A DNA stretch of 10,615 nt from Pedosphaera sp. (lineage in GTDB: Bacteria; Verrucomicrobiota; Verrucomicrobiae; Limisphaerales; Pedosphaeraceae), in the NCBI GenBank assembly GCA_028293265.1, contig JAQGPB010000378.1, positions 1 to 10,615 on the forward strand. Direction: 5' to 3'. The notes beneath the pieces are model-generated. The model did not search any database, was not told where the DNA came from, and saw nothing but the letters and a program-made list of their open reading frames with translations. Position 1 is the first letter of the stretch. Every line of letters begins with the position of its first letter. This document shows positions 1-6,208 of the stretch, in pieces. The translations under genes were made by a program, and so were the position numbers.

Positions 1-248
1 GAATAATTCAGAGAAATTTCGAACACCATGATCATCGCCAGCAGCGACGAGCGCGTCGTCGCCGCCAGCATGCTGCCCATGCCGACCAGCGCAAACGCAC
101 CCGTGGGCAATTCGTTCCCCTGCCCCACCCGGTGCAGGCCGGTGCCCATGATGGCACCCAGCGCGGTGCCCAAGAAAATAGTCGGAGTGAAAACGCCGCC
201 GACCGCGCCGGAACCCACCGTTCCCGCCGTCGCAAACAATTTGGCGAA
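1..248 (-). pseudogene. Downstream continuation of the ClC gene after the internal stop, partial at the window edge
   Basis: Reading past the TAA in the same frame gives 82 codons without another stop. They encode typical ClC C-terminal membrane-domain sequence: VGSGAVGGVFTPTIFLG, which holds the third anion-binding motif GVFTP (GIFAP in E. coli ClcA), followed by GMGSMLAATTRSSL and AMIMVFEISLNY. No ribosome binding site or start codon suggests separate translation; the first in-frame ATG lies well inside the conserved part. It therefore belongs to the gene at 249-1274, separated from it by one nonsense codon. Together the two parts make a gene that continues off the left edge of the window. 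Confidence 0.8.
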
Positions 249-1274
249 TTAAAGACCGATCAAAAAAAACAGCGGATAGCTGCGTTCGAGGAAACGCCCC
301 TGCAAAATCTCATTGGTCACCTCATAGCCGTTGCCCCAGACCTCGGGATAGCTCAAAGCGATGATTCCCACGACAAGGCCGCCAATCATCATCCGGACAA
401 ATATTGGCGCCGGAATCCGGGCGAAGCCTGCCTGCGCCGCTTGCAACATTTTTAGGAAACCAGAGCCCATGATGCCGGTCAGAATTCCCAGAACCAGAAA
501 CCAGGGCAGCTTGGACAGACTGTTGAAATCAAATGGCGGGACGACGTAAAGGGGCTGAATTCCAAAAAAAACGCGTGACACCATTGCAGCCACCACGGAG
601 GAAAACACCAGCGGGCCAAACAGGTTCATCGAGAAATTTCCCAGCACGATCATTGCCGCAAAAACGGCCCCGGTAATCGGCGCATTGTACGCCGCTGAAA
701 TGCCCGATGCCGCCCCGCAAGCCGTCAGCAACCGCAACCGGTATGGCTGCCAATGGGCCATCTGTCCCCACTTGGAAGCAAAGGTGGCCGCCAGTTGAGT
801 GATCGCGCCTTCACGGCCGATCGAAGCCCCGCTGCCGATGCTTAACAGGGATGAAACCGCCTTCACGATGGCCGAGCGAAAAGGCAGCCGCCCATCGCTG
901 GTGGCGACAACTTCAAGGATGTTCGTTGAGCGCTGTTTGCCCACGAGACGCAAGCCCCAATACAGGACAAGACCCGCCAGCAGTCCGCCCCCTGTGGGAA
1001 CCAACAAGCGCTGCGTGTAGCTGCTCGCCACCGCGATCTCAACCGGGTCGCCGGTGCGGTGCAGGAGCAACTGTTCGGACAATACGATGCAACGATGGAA
1101 CACCAGGTTGACCAGCCCGCCAATCACACCGACACCGCCAGCCAGCACCAGGTGAAACGCCTCCTCGCTAAACCACAACTTCTCGCGGATCTGCAAGGCA
1201 CGCTGCCAGTGCCGGCGCGCAAGCGCGCGCGCAGCCGCCATCAGCCGGTCCAATTCTTTCAAAGCTGCCTGCAC
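249..1274 (-). CDS. ClC family chloride channel/transporter (ClcB-like), cut short by an in-frame TAA
   Basis: ClC proteins move chloride across the inner membrane, either as channels or as Cl-/H+ antiporters. The 341-residue product shows the ClC core. The gating-glutamate motif GREGA is at residues 153-157 (E155), preceded by GSGAS. AAYNAPITGAVFA at about 194-206 is the helix that lines the inner vestibule, and VWGNGYE lies at 312-318. The first selectivity loop, GSGIP in E. coli ClcA, is RSTNI here (115-119), which resembles the ClcB-like branch. The start is a GTG at 1272-1274 without a clear ribosome binding site; the frame is open upstream to a stop at 1332-1334, so the true start may be an earlier non-ATG codon. 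The ORF ends at TAA 249-251, but homology continues in the same frame beyond it to position 1. The fold is incomplete without that part, so the gene as read is probably broken or carries a base error. The response regulator lies about 100 bp upstream on the same strand. Family assignment is firm; function is uncertain. Confidence 0.85.
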   Translation of the reverse strand: MQAALKELDRLMAAARALARRHWQRALQIREKLWFSEEAFHLVLAGGVGVIGGLVNLVFHRCIVLSEQLLLHRTGDPVEIAVASSYTQRLLVPTGGGLLAGLVLYWGLRLVGKQRSTNILEVVATSDGRLPFRSAIVKAVSSLLSIGSGASIGREGAITQLAATFASKWGQMAHWQPYRLRLLTACGAASGISAAYNAPITGAVFAAMIVLGNFSMNLFGPLVFSSVVAAMVSRVFFGIQPLYVVPPFDFNSLSKLPWFLVLGILTGIMGSGFLKMLQAAQAGFARIPAPIFVRMMIGGLVVGIIALSYPEVWGNGYEVTNEILQGRFLERSYPLFFLIGL

Positions 1275-1359
1275 GCTTTTAATGTTACGGATGCCACGCT
1301 TTTTTACGAGGAGGGATTTTTTACCGGTCAGTTATTGGGAGGCTGGCGGCAAGAATTTC

Positions 1360-1371
1360 GCGGCATGCCGC
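1360..1371. repeat. Perfect 12-bp palindrome between the response regulator and ClC genes
   Basis: GCGGCATGCCGC reads the same on both strands. It starts just downstream of the response-regulator stop codon and about 85 bp upstream of the ClC start. It could be a protein-binding site or a chance GC-rich palindrome. No U-tract follows, so it is not a convincing terminator. Confidence 0.4.
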
Positions 1372-1375
1372 AGCT

Positions 1376-1825
1376 TCAACCATTGCGCGGGTATTCCGGT
1401 TTTTCACAGATGCACCAGTAATCGCAGGCCAGTTTAACCATGCGTTGCAATTCATTGAGGCTGGCCGGTTTGACCATGTAGGAATTGGCGCCAAGCCCGT
1501 AGGCCCGCTGGATGTCGGCCTCTTGTTTGGAGGCGGAGAGCACGATGAAAGGGATGACTGTGCATTCAGGATGTTGACGCAACCATTCCAAAACTTCGAA
1601 GCCGCCCATGCGCGGCATTTTCAAATCGCTCACAATGACGTCCGGGAAGGGAAATTTAGACCGGTCGGCGAAGGGGCCGGATCCTTGGAGATAATCAATG
1701 GCCTCCTGCCCGTCATGCGCGGCTTGCACGGGGTTTTTCACGCCAGCCCGCTTCAACGCGAGCTTCACCAGCATGATGTCGTTCTCGCTGTCCTCGATAA
1801 GCAAGATCGGCAAGCCCTCTCTCAT
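1376..1825 (-). CDS. Single-domain response regulator (Rcp1/CheY-like receiver)
   Basis: This is a 149-residue stand-alone receiver domain, a cytoplasmic phospho-switch that takes a phosphoryl group from a histidine kinase. Counting from the ATG at 1823-1825, the acidic pair is E11/D12 in LIEDSEND, the phosphoacceptor is D67 in VIVSDLKMPRMGG, the conserved Ser is S97 in IVLSAS, and the Lys is K119 in YMVKP. There is no output domain. The region GANSYMVKP followed by a C-terminal YW motif and a Pro-containing tail matches the Rcp1-like group, which often acts with phytochrome-type or other sensor kinases. No kinase gene is in the window, so the partner is unknown. An in-frame TTG six codons upstream is possible, but the ATG gives the normal family N-terminus. 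It lies 80 bp downstream of the aminotransferase and about 100 bp upstream of the ClC gene on the same strand, so co-transcription is possible but not shown. Confidence 0.9.
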   Translation of the reverse strand: MREGLPILLIEDSENDIMLVKLALKRAGVKNPVQAAHDGQEAIDYLQGSGPFADRSKFPFPDVIVSDLKMPRMGGFEVLEWLRQHPECTVIPFIVLSASKQEADIQRAYGLGANSYMVKPASLNELQRMVKLACDYWCICEKPEYPRNG

Positions 1826-1905
1826 CCGGCAATCTAAGCACAAAACGAGCCAGTCGCATGGGAGGTGTTCACGCCATAAGCGATGGACGTTTTTGCGCTT
1901 CGCGA

Positions 1906-3081
1906 TTACCGCGTGAGTCCTTTGCAGAAATTCTCCAGACGGTCGAGGCCCTTTTCGATGTTGGCCATGCTGGTCGCGTAGCTGATGCGCAAATATTCAT
2001 CCGCGCCAAACGCGATGCCGGGTACCGCCGCGACTTTTTCCTGCTCCAGCAGCTTCGCGCAAAAATCGGTTGAGGTCAGCCCGAGCTTCGAAATGTTCGG
2101 GAACAGGTAAAACGCACCCTTCGCGTTCACGCAACTGATGCCACGGATGCTGTTCAGGCGTTTGTGCGCGTAGGAGCGGCGCTTGGCGAACTCTGCCAGC
2201 CACGGTTTCAAATGGTCCTGCGGGCCGTTCAAGGCCGCCACGCCGCCCTTTTGCGCGAACGACGTCGGGTTGCTCGTGCTGTGTCCCTGGATGGCGTCCA
2301 CGGCTTTCGCGATGGGTTCGGGCGCGGCCATGAAACCGAGCCGCCAACCGGTCATGGACCACGCCTTCGCAAAACCGTGCACGATGATGGTGTGCTCATA
2401 ATGCGCCTGTGAAAAGCTGGCGACGCTGACGTGCTCCGCTCCGTCGTAAACGAGCTTCTCGTAAATCTCGTCGCTCATGATGAGGACGCCCTTTTCGACG
2501 CAGATGTCGCCGAGCGCCTTTATTTCCTCGCGCGAATAAAGGGAGCCGGTCGGGTTGCTCGGCGAGTTGAGCACGAAAAGCCGTGTCCGCGGCGTGATGG
2601 CCTGGCGGAGTTGCGCGGGCGTGACCTTGAACTCGGTCTGATCGCTGGTTTGCAGAATCACCGGCGTGGCCCCGGCGAGTTTCACCATTTCGGGATAGCT
2701 CAGCCAATAAGGCGCGGGGATGATGACTTCATCGCCTTCCTCGCAAGTGGCCATGATGACGTTGTAACAGGAGTGCTTGCCGCCGCAGGAGACGATCACC
2801 TGTGACGGCTTGTAGGTCAGGCCGTTGTCGCGCTGGAATTTGTCGGCAATCGCCTTGCGCAATTCAGGAATGCCCGCTGCCGGGGTGTATTTCGTGAAAC
2901 CGTCGGCCAGGGCCTTGGCGCAGGCGTCCTTGATGTGTTGCGGGGTGTCGAAATCCGGCTCGCCGGCGCCGAAACCGACTACGTCAATGCCGTCGGCCTT
3001 CATCTGCTTGGCCTTGGAATCAATGGCCAGGGTGAGCGACGGTGCCAGCGATGCGGCGCGATGAGAAATCTTATAGTTCAT
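1906..3081 (-). CDS. aspC: Class I PLP-dependent aminotransferase (aspartate/prephenate type)
   Basis: This enzyme transfers the amino group of aspartate to 2-oxoglutarate, and in this subgroup (I-beta) often also to prephenate, in the cytoplasm. The 391-residue product is full length for the family. Visible motifs are GFGAGEPDFDTP near the N-terminus, PAPYWLSYPE with the PLP-stacking aromatic region, NSPSNPTG at about 172-179 (the PLP-contacting Asn), SDEIYE with D204 and Y207, the Schiff-base lysine K239 in GFAKAWSMTGWRLG, and the carboxylate-binding R365 in YLRISYA. GGKHS near residue 101 matches the lysine-containing loop of the aspartate/prephenate group. The ATG at 3079-3081 was chosen; a second ATG at 3085-3087 adds two residues. 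The frame stays open up to 3417, but that part translates dispersed repeats (heptamers and CCAAGC-rich tracts) and has no family similarity. Substrate preference cannot be settled from sequence alone. Confidence 0.92.
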   Translation of the reverse strand: MNYKISHRAASLAPSLTLAIDSKAKQMKADGIDVVGFGAGEPDFDTPQHIKDACAKALADGFTKYTPAAGIPELRKAIADKFQRDNGLTYKPSQVIVSCGGKHSCYNVIMATCEEGDEVIIPAPYWLSYPEMVKLAGATPVILQTSDQTEFKVTPAQLRQAITPRTRLFVLNSPSNPTGSLYSREEIKALGDICVEKGVLIMSDEIYEKLVYDGAEHVSVASFSQAHYEHTIIVHGFAKAWSMTGWRLGFMAAPEPIAKAVDAIQGHSTSNPTSFAQKGGVAALNGPQDHLKPWLAEFAKRRSYAHKRLNSIRGISCVNAKGAFYLFPNISKLGLTSTDFCAKLLEQEKVAAVPGIAFGADEYLRISYATSMANIEKGLDRLENFCKGLTR

Positions 3082-3154
3082 GTTCATAAAGAGCCGCAAA
3101 GAATTAGCCACCAAAGGAGCGAAGTGCAAGCGGGAATTGGCTGCGGAAAGGAAG

Positions 3155-3206
3155 CACCAAGCGTCCAAGCTCCAAGCACCAGAGAATAACCAAGCGCCAA
3201 ATTCCA
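3155..3206. repeat. Degenerate CCAAGC-rich repeat tract
   Basis: CCAAG occurs four times at roughly 10-20 bp spacing, followed by two CCAA-containing remnants. The tract lies directly upstream of the aminotransferase start. I recall similar tracts between genes in Pedosphaera-like genomes; that is memory, not a search. Confidence 0.5.
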
Positions 3207-3353
3207 ACGGGCGGTGGCTTGACATGCGGTTTGCCCAAGCGACGGGAAGCGACAGGAGGCGGAAACAAGTGGTTGAGGGTTCAAGGCAGGGGTACAGATT
3301 TGGTGAGAAACTCCGCGCCAGTTGAGAGAGACGCCAAGCTACGGAATGGGAAA

Positions 3354-3388
3354 CATCGAACATCGAACATCGAACTCTGAACATCGAA
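3354..3388. repeat. CATCGAA heptamer array, five units
   Basis: There are five head-to-tail 7-bp units: three perfect CATCGAA, one variant CTCTGAA, then one more perfect unit. The flanking left sequence GGGAAA is shared with a single unit at 7183-7189, and a three-unit array sits at 7212-7232, so this is a dispersed family with at least three sites in the window. Confidence 0.85.
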
Positions 3389-3400
3389 TGGTGGAGGGGA

Positions 3401-3440
3401 ACGGCACACGGCGGCATAGGGTGGCATAAGGCGACACAGC
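3401..3440. repeat. 10-bp-period array with GCGGCATAGG-like units, about four copies
   Basis: Four consecutive decamers align without gaps: ACGGCACACG, GCGGCATAGG, GTGGCATAAG and GCGACACAGC. The inner two match best. It is the first of four arrays of different sequence but the same 10-bp period in this gap. Confidence 0.5.
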
Positions 3441-3560
3441 CAGCAGGTTGCGGGAAGTATCACAGAAGCAAACGAAGCAAACAAAGAAGGGAGACAATGG
3501 CGGGCTTGGTCCCCAAGGCTGGCGGCGGGTTCGGTCGAGTGACGCATAAAAAAATTTTCC

Positions 3561-3605
3561 AATTTGGTGTGATAAGGTGTTATTTCATGTTATTTGGTGT
3601 TATTA
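3561..3605. repeat. 10-bp-period array with TATTTGGTGT-like units
   Basis: Four consecutive decamers, AATTTGGTGT, GATAAGGTGT, TATTTCATGT and TATTTGGTGT, are followed by a partial fifth (TATTA). The period is exactly 10 bp. The sequence is AT-rich, unlike the GC-rich genes around it. Confidence 0.75.
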
Positions 3606-3701
3606 CGGGGGTTTTTGAGGGGGTATTTTTCATCATTTGGGACGGGAGGCGGAGCATGGAACTGTCTCTTTTTGAACATTTGAAAGAAAATATTTTTTTA
3701 T

Positions 3702-3732
3702 TTTTATCCCGGTTTATCCCGGTTTATCCCGG
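3702..3732. repeat. TTTATCCCGG decamer array, three perfect units
   Basis: TTTATCCCGG is repeated three times in a row with a perfect 10-bp period, preceded by an AT-rich run. It joins the next array almost directly. Confidence 0.9.
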
Positions 3733-3740
3733 TCGGGGTT

Positions 3741-3814
3741 GAGCAAAGGTGAGCAAAGGTGAGTCAATCTGAGTCAGGAAGTGAGTTAATGTGAGCAAAG
3801 TTGAGCAAAGGTGA
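3741..3814. repeat. GAGCAAAGGT-type decamer array, seven units
   Basis: There are seven units of the form GAGNNANNNT. The first two (GAGCAAAGGT) are identical, and units 3-5 are diverged (GAGTCAATCT, GAGTCAGGAA, GAGTTAATGT). A 2-bp slip (3781-3782) falls after the fourth unit. Unit 6 is GAGCAAAGTT and unit 7 is again GAGCAAAGGT. The identical ends with a diverged middle suggest slippage followed by decay. Confidence 0.85.
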
Positions 3815-4057
3815 TTTTTTCGGGATCGGGCAACGATGGGGAAACCCTTTTTCCCGGGAATGGAAAGGAGAATGTGGCGGTCGGAGGTGGTGGTTTTGTC
3901 AGTCATGGCGGCAGTGGCCGTTCGAGGGCGGTTTCTAACCAAATCAGTTCGGTGCATTATTGATGTGCAGAACGATGGCGTTGTCATTGCGCGAGTATTT
4001 CGGGCAAATCTCGATGCCGGTCTTATGGACCGGCCGATCCTCCAATCTGGGAACAGG

Positions 4058-4077
4058 GTAGCAAATTTTTTTGCTAC
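4058..4077. repeat. Perfect 8-bp hairpin with T-rich loop
   Basis: GTAGCAAA (4058-4065) and TTTGCTAC (4070-4077) are perfect reverse complements around a TTTT loop. No U-tract follows on either strand, so a classical terminator is not supported. Confidence 0.6.
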
Positions 4078-4123
4078 TGGTCAAGAAGTTTTGGGACGAA
4101 GGCGGTAAAGAAATGAATTGACC

Positions 4124-4144
4124 GCGCGGCGAGCATCGCCGCGC
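4124..4144 (-). terminator. Perfect 9-bp GC-rich hairpin, possible terminator of the envelope gene set
   Basis: GCGCGGCGA (4124-4132) pairs perfectly with TCGCCGCGC (4136-4144) around a 3-nt loop. It lies about 140 bp downstream of the lipoprotein hydrolase stop on the minus strand. The sequence after the stem on that strand is only moderately T-rich, so terminator function is a guess. Confidence 0.35.
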
Positions 4145-4198
4145 ACACAGATTATGGCGCCGTGGTTGCAGGCTGTAGGTGGTGGAAAAAGCGGCAGA

Positions 4199-4258
4199 GG
4201 ACTGCCGCAGTCCAAGACCTGGCGGAGGTTCGGGCGGGCCTTGAGAGGTCTGGCAGTC
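4199..4258. repeat. Nested inverted repeat (REP-like) after the lipoprotein hydrolase gene
   Basis: GACTGCC (4200-4206) and AGACCT (4215-4220) on the left pair with the contiguous AGGTCTGGCAGTC (4246-4258) on the right, leaving an 8-nt bulge. The left arm can also fold on itself: GGACTG/CAGTCC with a CCG loop. I recall this GCAGAGGACTGCCGC-type element as a dispersed repeat in Verrucomicrobiota; copy number was not checked. Confidence 0.6.
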
Positions 4259-4285
4259 GTGGCATAAAATTGCGCCGTTTGTGCC

Positions 4286-5293
4286 TTATTCTGCGGCGAT
4301 TGAGTTGGTGTAGGCGCGGGGGCCGAAGTAGGTGTAGCCGCAACCTTCGAGGGGAGTGCCGGAGAGGAGGCTTTGGATGAAGCCGTTTCGTTCGACTTGG
4401 ACGGTGTGATAGATCTTCTTTTCGGAATTTTCTTTCAGGAGGAATTTTACGCGGCCTTGAAGCGCGGAGTAAGTTTCCAAGCCGGTGGTTGAATTGGTGC
4501 GGCTGGTGAAGTTCAATTCGGCCATGTCTTGGAGCATCGCGTGTGTTCTGCCCCAAGTGCCGCCGGCGGCGGTGACGAAGTTGGTGCCGTTGAGGAGGGC
4601 CACGGCGTCGTTGTAGGCGAGGACGCTCAGGCAATGGCGGTCTGAGGCGCGGAGCCATTGGAGGAGTTTTTCGGCGTGGCCCTGTTTGGGGTCGTAGGCG
4701 TAATTGCTGTCGAGGAAGGCGATGCGCTCGATGTCGTCGGGAATGCGGTCCACGGCGTTGAGGTAGCCGAAAATTGAACTGCCACCGCCGCTGTGGCCGC
4801 TGAGGGTGACGCGGATGTCGAAATTGGTGAAGCGGGCTTTGATGGAGCTGATGATTTGGGGGATGAGTTCGGGATGGTCGGCATGCTTTTTGCGCCAGGC
4901 TGGCCAGCTTTTTTGCGCGGCTTCGAGATAGACCACGACGAGGCTGCTGTCTTTGAACTGTTGACGGAGGAAACGGGTTTGGGCGCCGATGTGCTGGATG
5001 TCGTAGTGCCAGTCGTCGCCGGGTTTTAGTTGGCGGCCGATGGTTTGGGCGGTGGTATTGCCGTTGGGGAGCGCGAAGAAGATGAGTTTCAGTTTTTTGC
5101 CCGGGGCGAATGTGGTGGGGGCGTTGATGTGGATTTTGACCTCGGGTTCGATGGTGTAGGAAAGGGTTTGTTCGTTGAAAGGGCCGGGTTGGAAGCCGGG
5201 CAAGGAGATGGACAGTGGTTGGGGGTTGGTTTGGCAACCCGCCAAGAACGCGAAAACGAGCAAAGCCAGAATGTGATGATGATTTCGCATCAT
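4286..5293 (-). CDS. Lipoprotein alpha/beta hydrolase (putative esterase)
   Basis: The 335-residue product starts MMRNHHH and has a short hydrophobic stretch ending in the lipobox LAGC (C20), so it should be lipidated and anchored outside the cytoplasmic membrane. The nucleophile elbow GHSGGG (166-171) puts the catalytic serine at S168. D195 (FLDSNYAY) and a His such as H251 or H296 could complete the triad, but I cannot assign these firmly. The WHYDIQHIGAQTRFLR stretch precedes the elbow. The substrate is unknown. The ATG at 5291-5293 follows the pseudopilin stop codon by one base (TGA-C-ATG), which suggests translational coupling and decides the start; an ATG immediately after it (5288-5290) would serve equally. 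The open frame reaches 5503, but the extra residues overlap the pseudopilin gene and lie before a clean signal peptide. Confidence 0.85.
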   Translation of the reverse strand: MMRNHHHILALLVFAFLAGCQTNPQPLSISLPGFQPGPFNEQTLSYTIEPEVKIHINAPTTFAPGKKLKLIFFALPNGNTTAQTIGRQLKPGDDWHYDIQHIGAQTRFLRQQFKDSSLVVVYLEAAQKSWPAWRKKHADHPELIPQIISSIKARFTNFDIRVTLSGHSGGGSSIFGYLNAVDRIPDDIERIAFLDSNYAYDPKQGHAEKLLQWLRASDRHCLSVLAYNDAVALLNGTNFVTAAGGTWGRTHAMLQDMAELNFTSRTNSTTGLETYSALQGRVKFLLKENSEKKIYHTVQVERNGFIQSLLSGTPLEGCGYTYFGPRAYTNSIAAE

Positions 5294-5294
5294 G

Positions 5295-6206
5295 TCACGG
5301 TGTGAGCTGTTCCCGATGCGGCAAATGATCGCGATTCCAGCGAGCCAATGCAGTGTCGCCGGTGTCTTCGAACAGAAATTGCAGCGTTGGCGATTCAACA
5401 TGACCATCGCAAAACAAGATGTTTGCCTTGCCCTGGTGGCGGGCAGGCGCGTTCCATTTTTCGTTGCTTGCCAGATCTCTGCGCATGAAGAAGAAGCCGC
5501 CAAAAAGACTGTCGCCTATTGCCATCATGTCGTCTGGGGCAACCACCTCTGTCTCGCCAATGCGGGTCGGTTTATCCAAACTTTCATTATAGTGGCCTAA
5601 CAGGCCAAGTGCGTTAGTCCGGGTTCCCACCTTCAAGACCCCAAAAGCATTGTAGCCATAGAAGGATTGGTCACCCGGGCCAAACGGGGGCGGCCATGGG
5701 GCCGAGGGACAGCGCCAAACCCCTCTTTCATAAAAATCAGTTTCTGGTCTGGAGATGCCCAGTCCTCCGCGCTCCAGTTGGTCGGCCCACCAACGACCGG
5801 GAGCATCACCATTCGTAATTGCAAACGCCGAAGGATAACTGTGATTGTCCGAGACAAACGCATTCAAACCGACACCCAACTGATGCAAATTGCTGAGACA
5901 CTGGATTCGTCGCGCCCGGCTTTTGGCTTGAGAAATCAACGGAAGCAACAGGGCTGCGAGTATGGCAATAATGGCGATGACAACCAAAAGTTCAGTCAAG
6001 GTCAATGCGGACGAGCGTCTTGAACCAATGAACCGGAGATGCTCGCACGGCTCGCCTCGCTTTAATCGAGAATGAGTTGTAAATTTGCCTTTATACCCAG
6101 GGTAGGCCCTCTGGGAATCGGGCCAACCCTGGGCTAATTTCCAAAACCCCTTCAGGGTTTCCGGGCCCATGCTGAAACAGGCATGGATTTTGGGGCGCGC
6201 TTTCAT
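5295..6206 (-). CDS. Type IV pilin-like/pseudopilin protein with H-X9-DG motif
   Basis: This is a secreted, membrane-anchored pilin-like protein of the group abundant in Planctomycetes and Verrucomicrobiota. It shows the prepilin N-terminal helix [20 protein letters not shown] with the conserved Glu (E72), the QCLSNLHQL segment after the helix, a globular region, and a C-terminal H-X9-DG motif (H257, D267-G268) before HVES. Cleavage would fall after A67 rather than the usual Gly, with Leu instead of Phe/Met at +1, so processing by prepilin peptidase is uncertain. The ATG at 6204-6206 is two bases after the upstream stop (TAA-GG-ATG). It gives a 67-residue leader, of which about residues 16-37 are encoded by a hairpin repeat. 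A shorter form could only start at an ATG at 6170 or a rare ATT at 6029, so the true start is unsettled. The lipoprotein hydrolase gene follows with a 1-bp gap. Confidence 0.85.
   Translation of the reverse strand: MKARPKIHACFSMGPETLKGFWKLAQGWPDSQRAYPGYKGKFTTHSRLKRGEPCEHLRFIGSRRSSALTLTELLVVIAIIAILAALLLPLISQAKSRARRIQCLSNLHQLGVGLNAFVSDNHSYPSAFAITNGDAPGRWWADQLERGGLGISRPETDFYERGVWRCPSAPWPPPFGPGDQSFYGYNAFGVLKVGTRTNALGLLGHYNESLDKPTRIGETEVVAPDDMMAIGDSLFGGFFFMRRDLASNEKWNAPARHQGKANILFCDGHVESPTLQFLFEDTGDTALARWNRDHLPHREQLTP
6096..6160. repeat. Paired-hairpin dispersed repeat at the 5' end of the pseudopilin ORF
   Basis: Two hairpins sit side by side. CCCAGGGTAGGCC (6096-6108) pairs with GGCCAACCCTGGG (6121-6133) with one mismatch, and AAACCC (6144-6149) pairs with GGGTTT (6155-6160). 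I recall this CCCTGAAGGGG...CCCAGGGTTG pattern as a common interspersed element in Verrucomicrobiota and Planctomycetes. It is read through in the pseudopilin frame. Confidence 0.7.
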
Positions 6207-6208
6207 CC

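Larger units (their letters stand above)
3088..4285. other. About 1.2 kb without a credible gene, rich in short repeats and hairpins
   Basis: No open frame here has a recognisable family, a ribosome binding site and sensible composition together. In order the region holds: a CCAAGC-rich tract (3155-3206), CATCGAA heptamers (3354-3388), a first 10-bp-period tract (3401-3440), a duplicated 9-mer GAAGCAAAC (3465-3482), three more 10-bp-period arrays (3561-3605, 3702-3732, 3741-3814), a protein-like minus-strand open stretch without a start (ending at 3944), two perfect hairpins (4058-4077, 4124-4144) and a nested inverted repeat (4199-4258). Its right end may include the transcription end of the lipoprotein hydrolase gene; its left end must hold the aminotransferase promoter, which I could not pinpoint. 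Confidence 0.75.

Noticed and set aside
3082..3417. N-terminal extension of the aminotransferase to 503 residues
   Set aside because: The extra residues translate CCAAGC and CATCGAA repeat DNA; the family N-terminus begins at the ATG at 3081.
3401..3814. The short tandem arrays as a CRISPR array
   Set aside because: Units are about 10 bp and head-to-tail without unique spacers of constant length, and no cas gene is nearby.
3836..4108. Plus-strand open frame of 90 codons in the gap
   Set aside because: It begins in a dispersed 15-mer repeat, has no ribosome binding site or family, and crosses a hairpin.
4152..5237. Long minus-strand open frame of 361 codons, rich in Arg, Pro and His
   Set aside because: It is a shifted-frame shadow of the lipoprotein hydrolase gene; the composition is that of GC-rich antisense or frame-shifted DNA and no family features appear.
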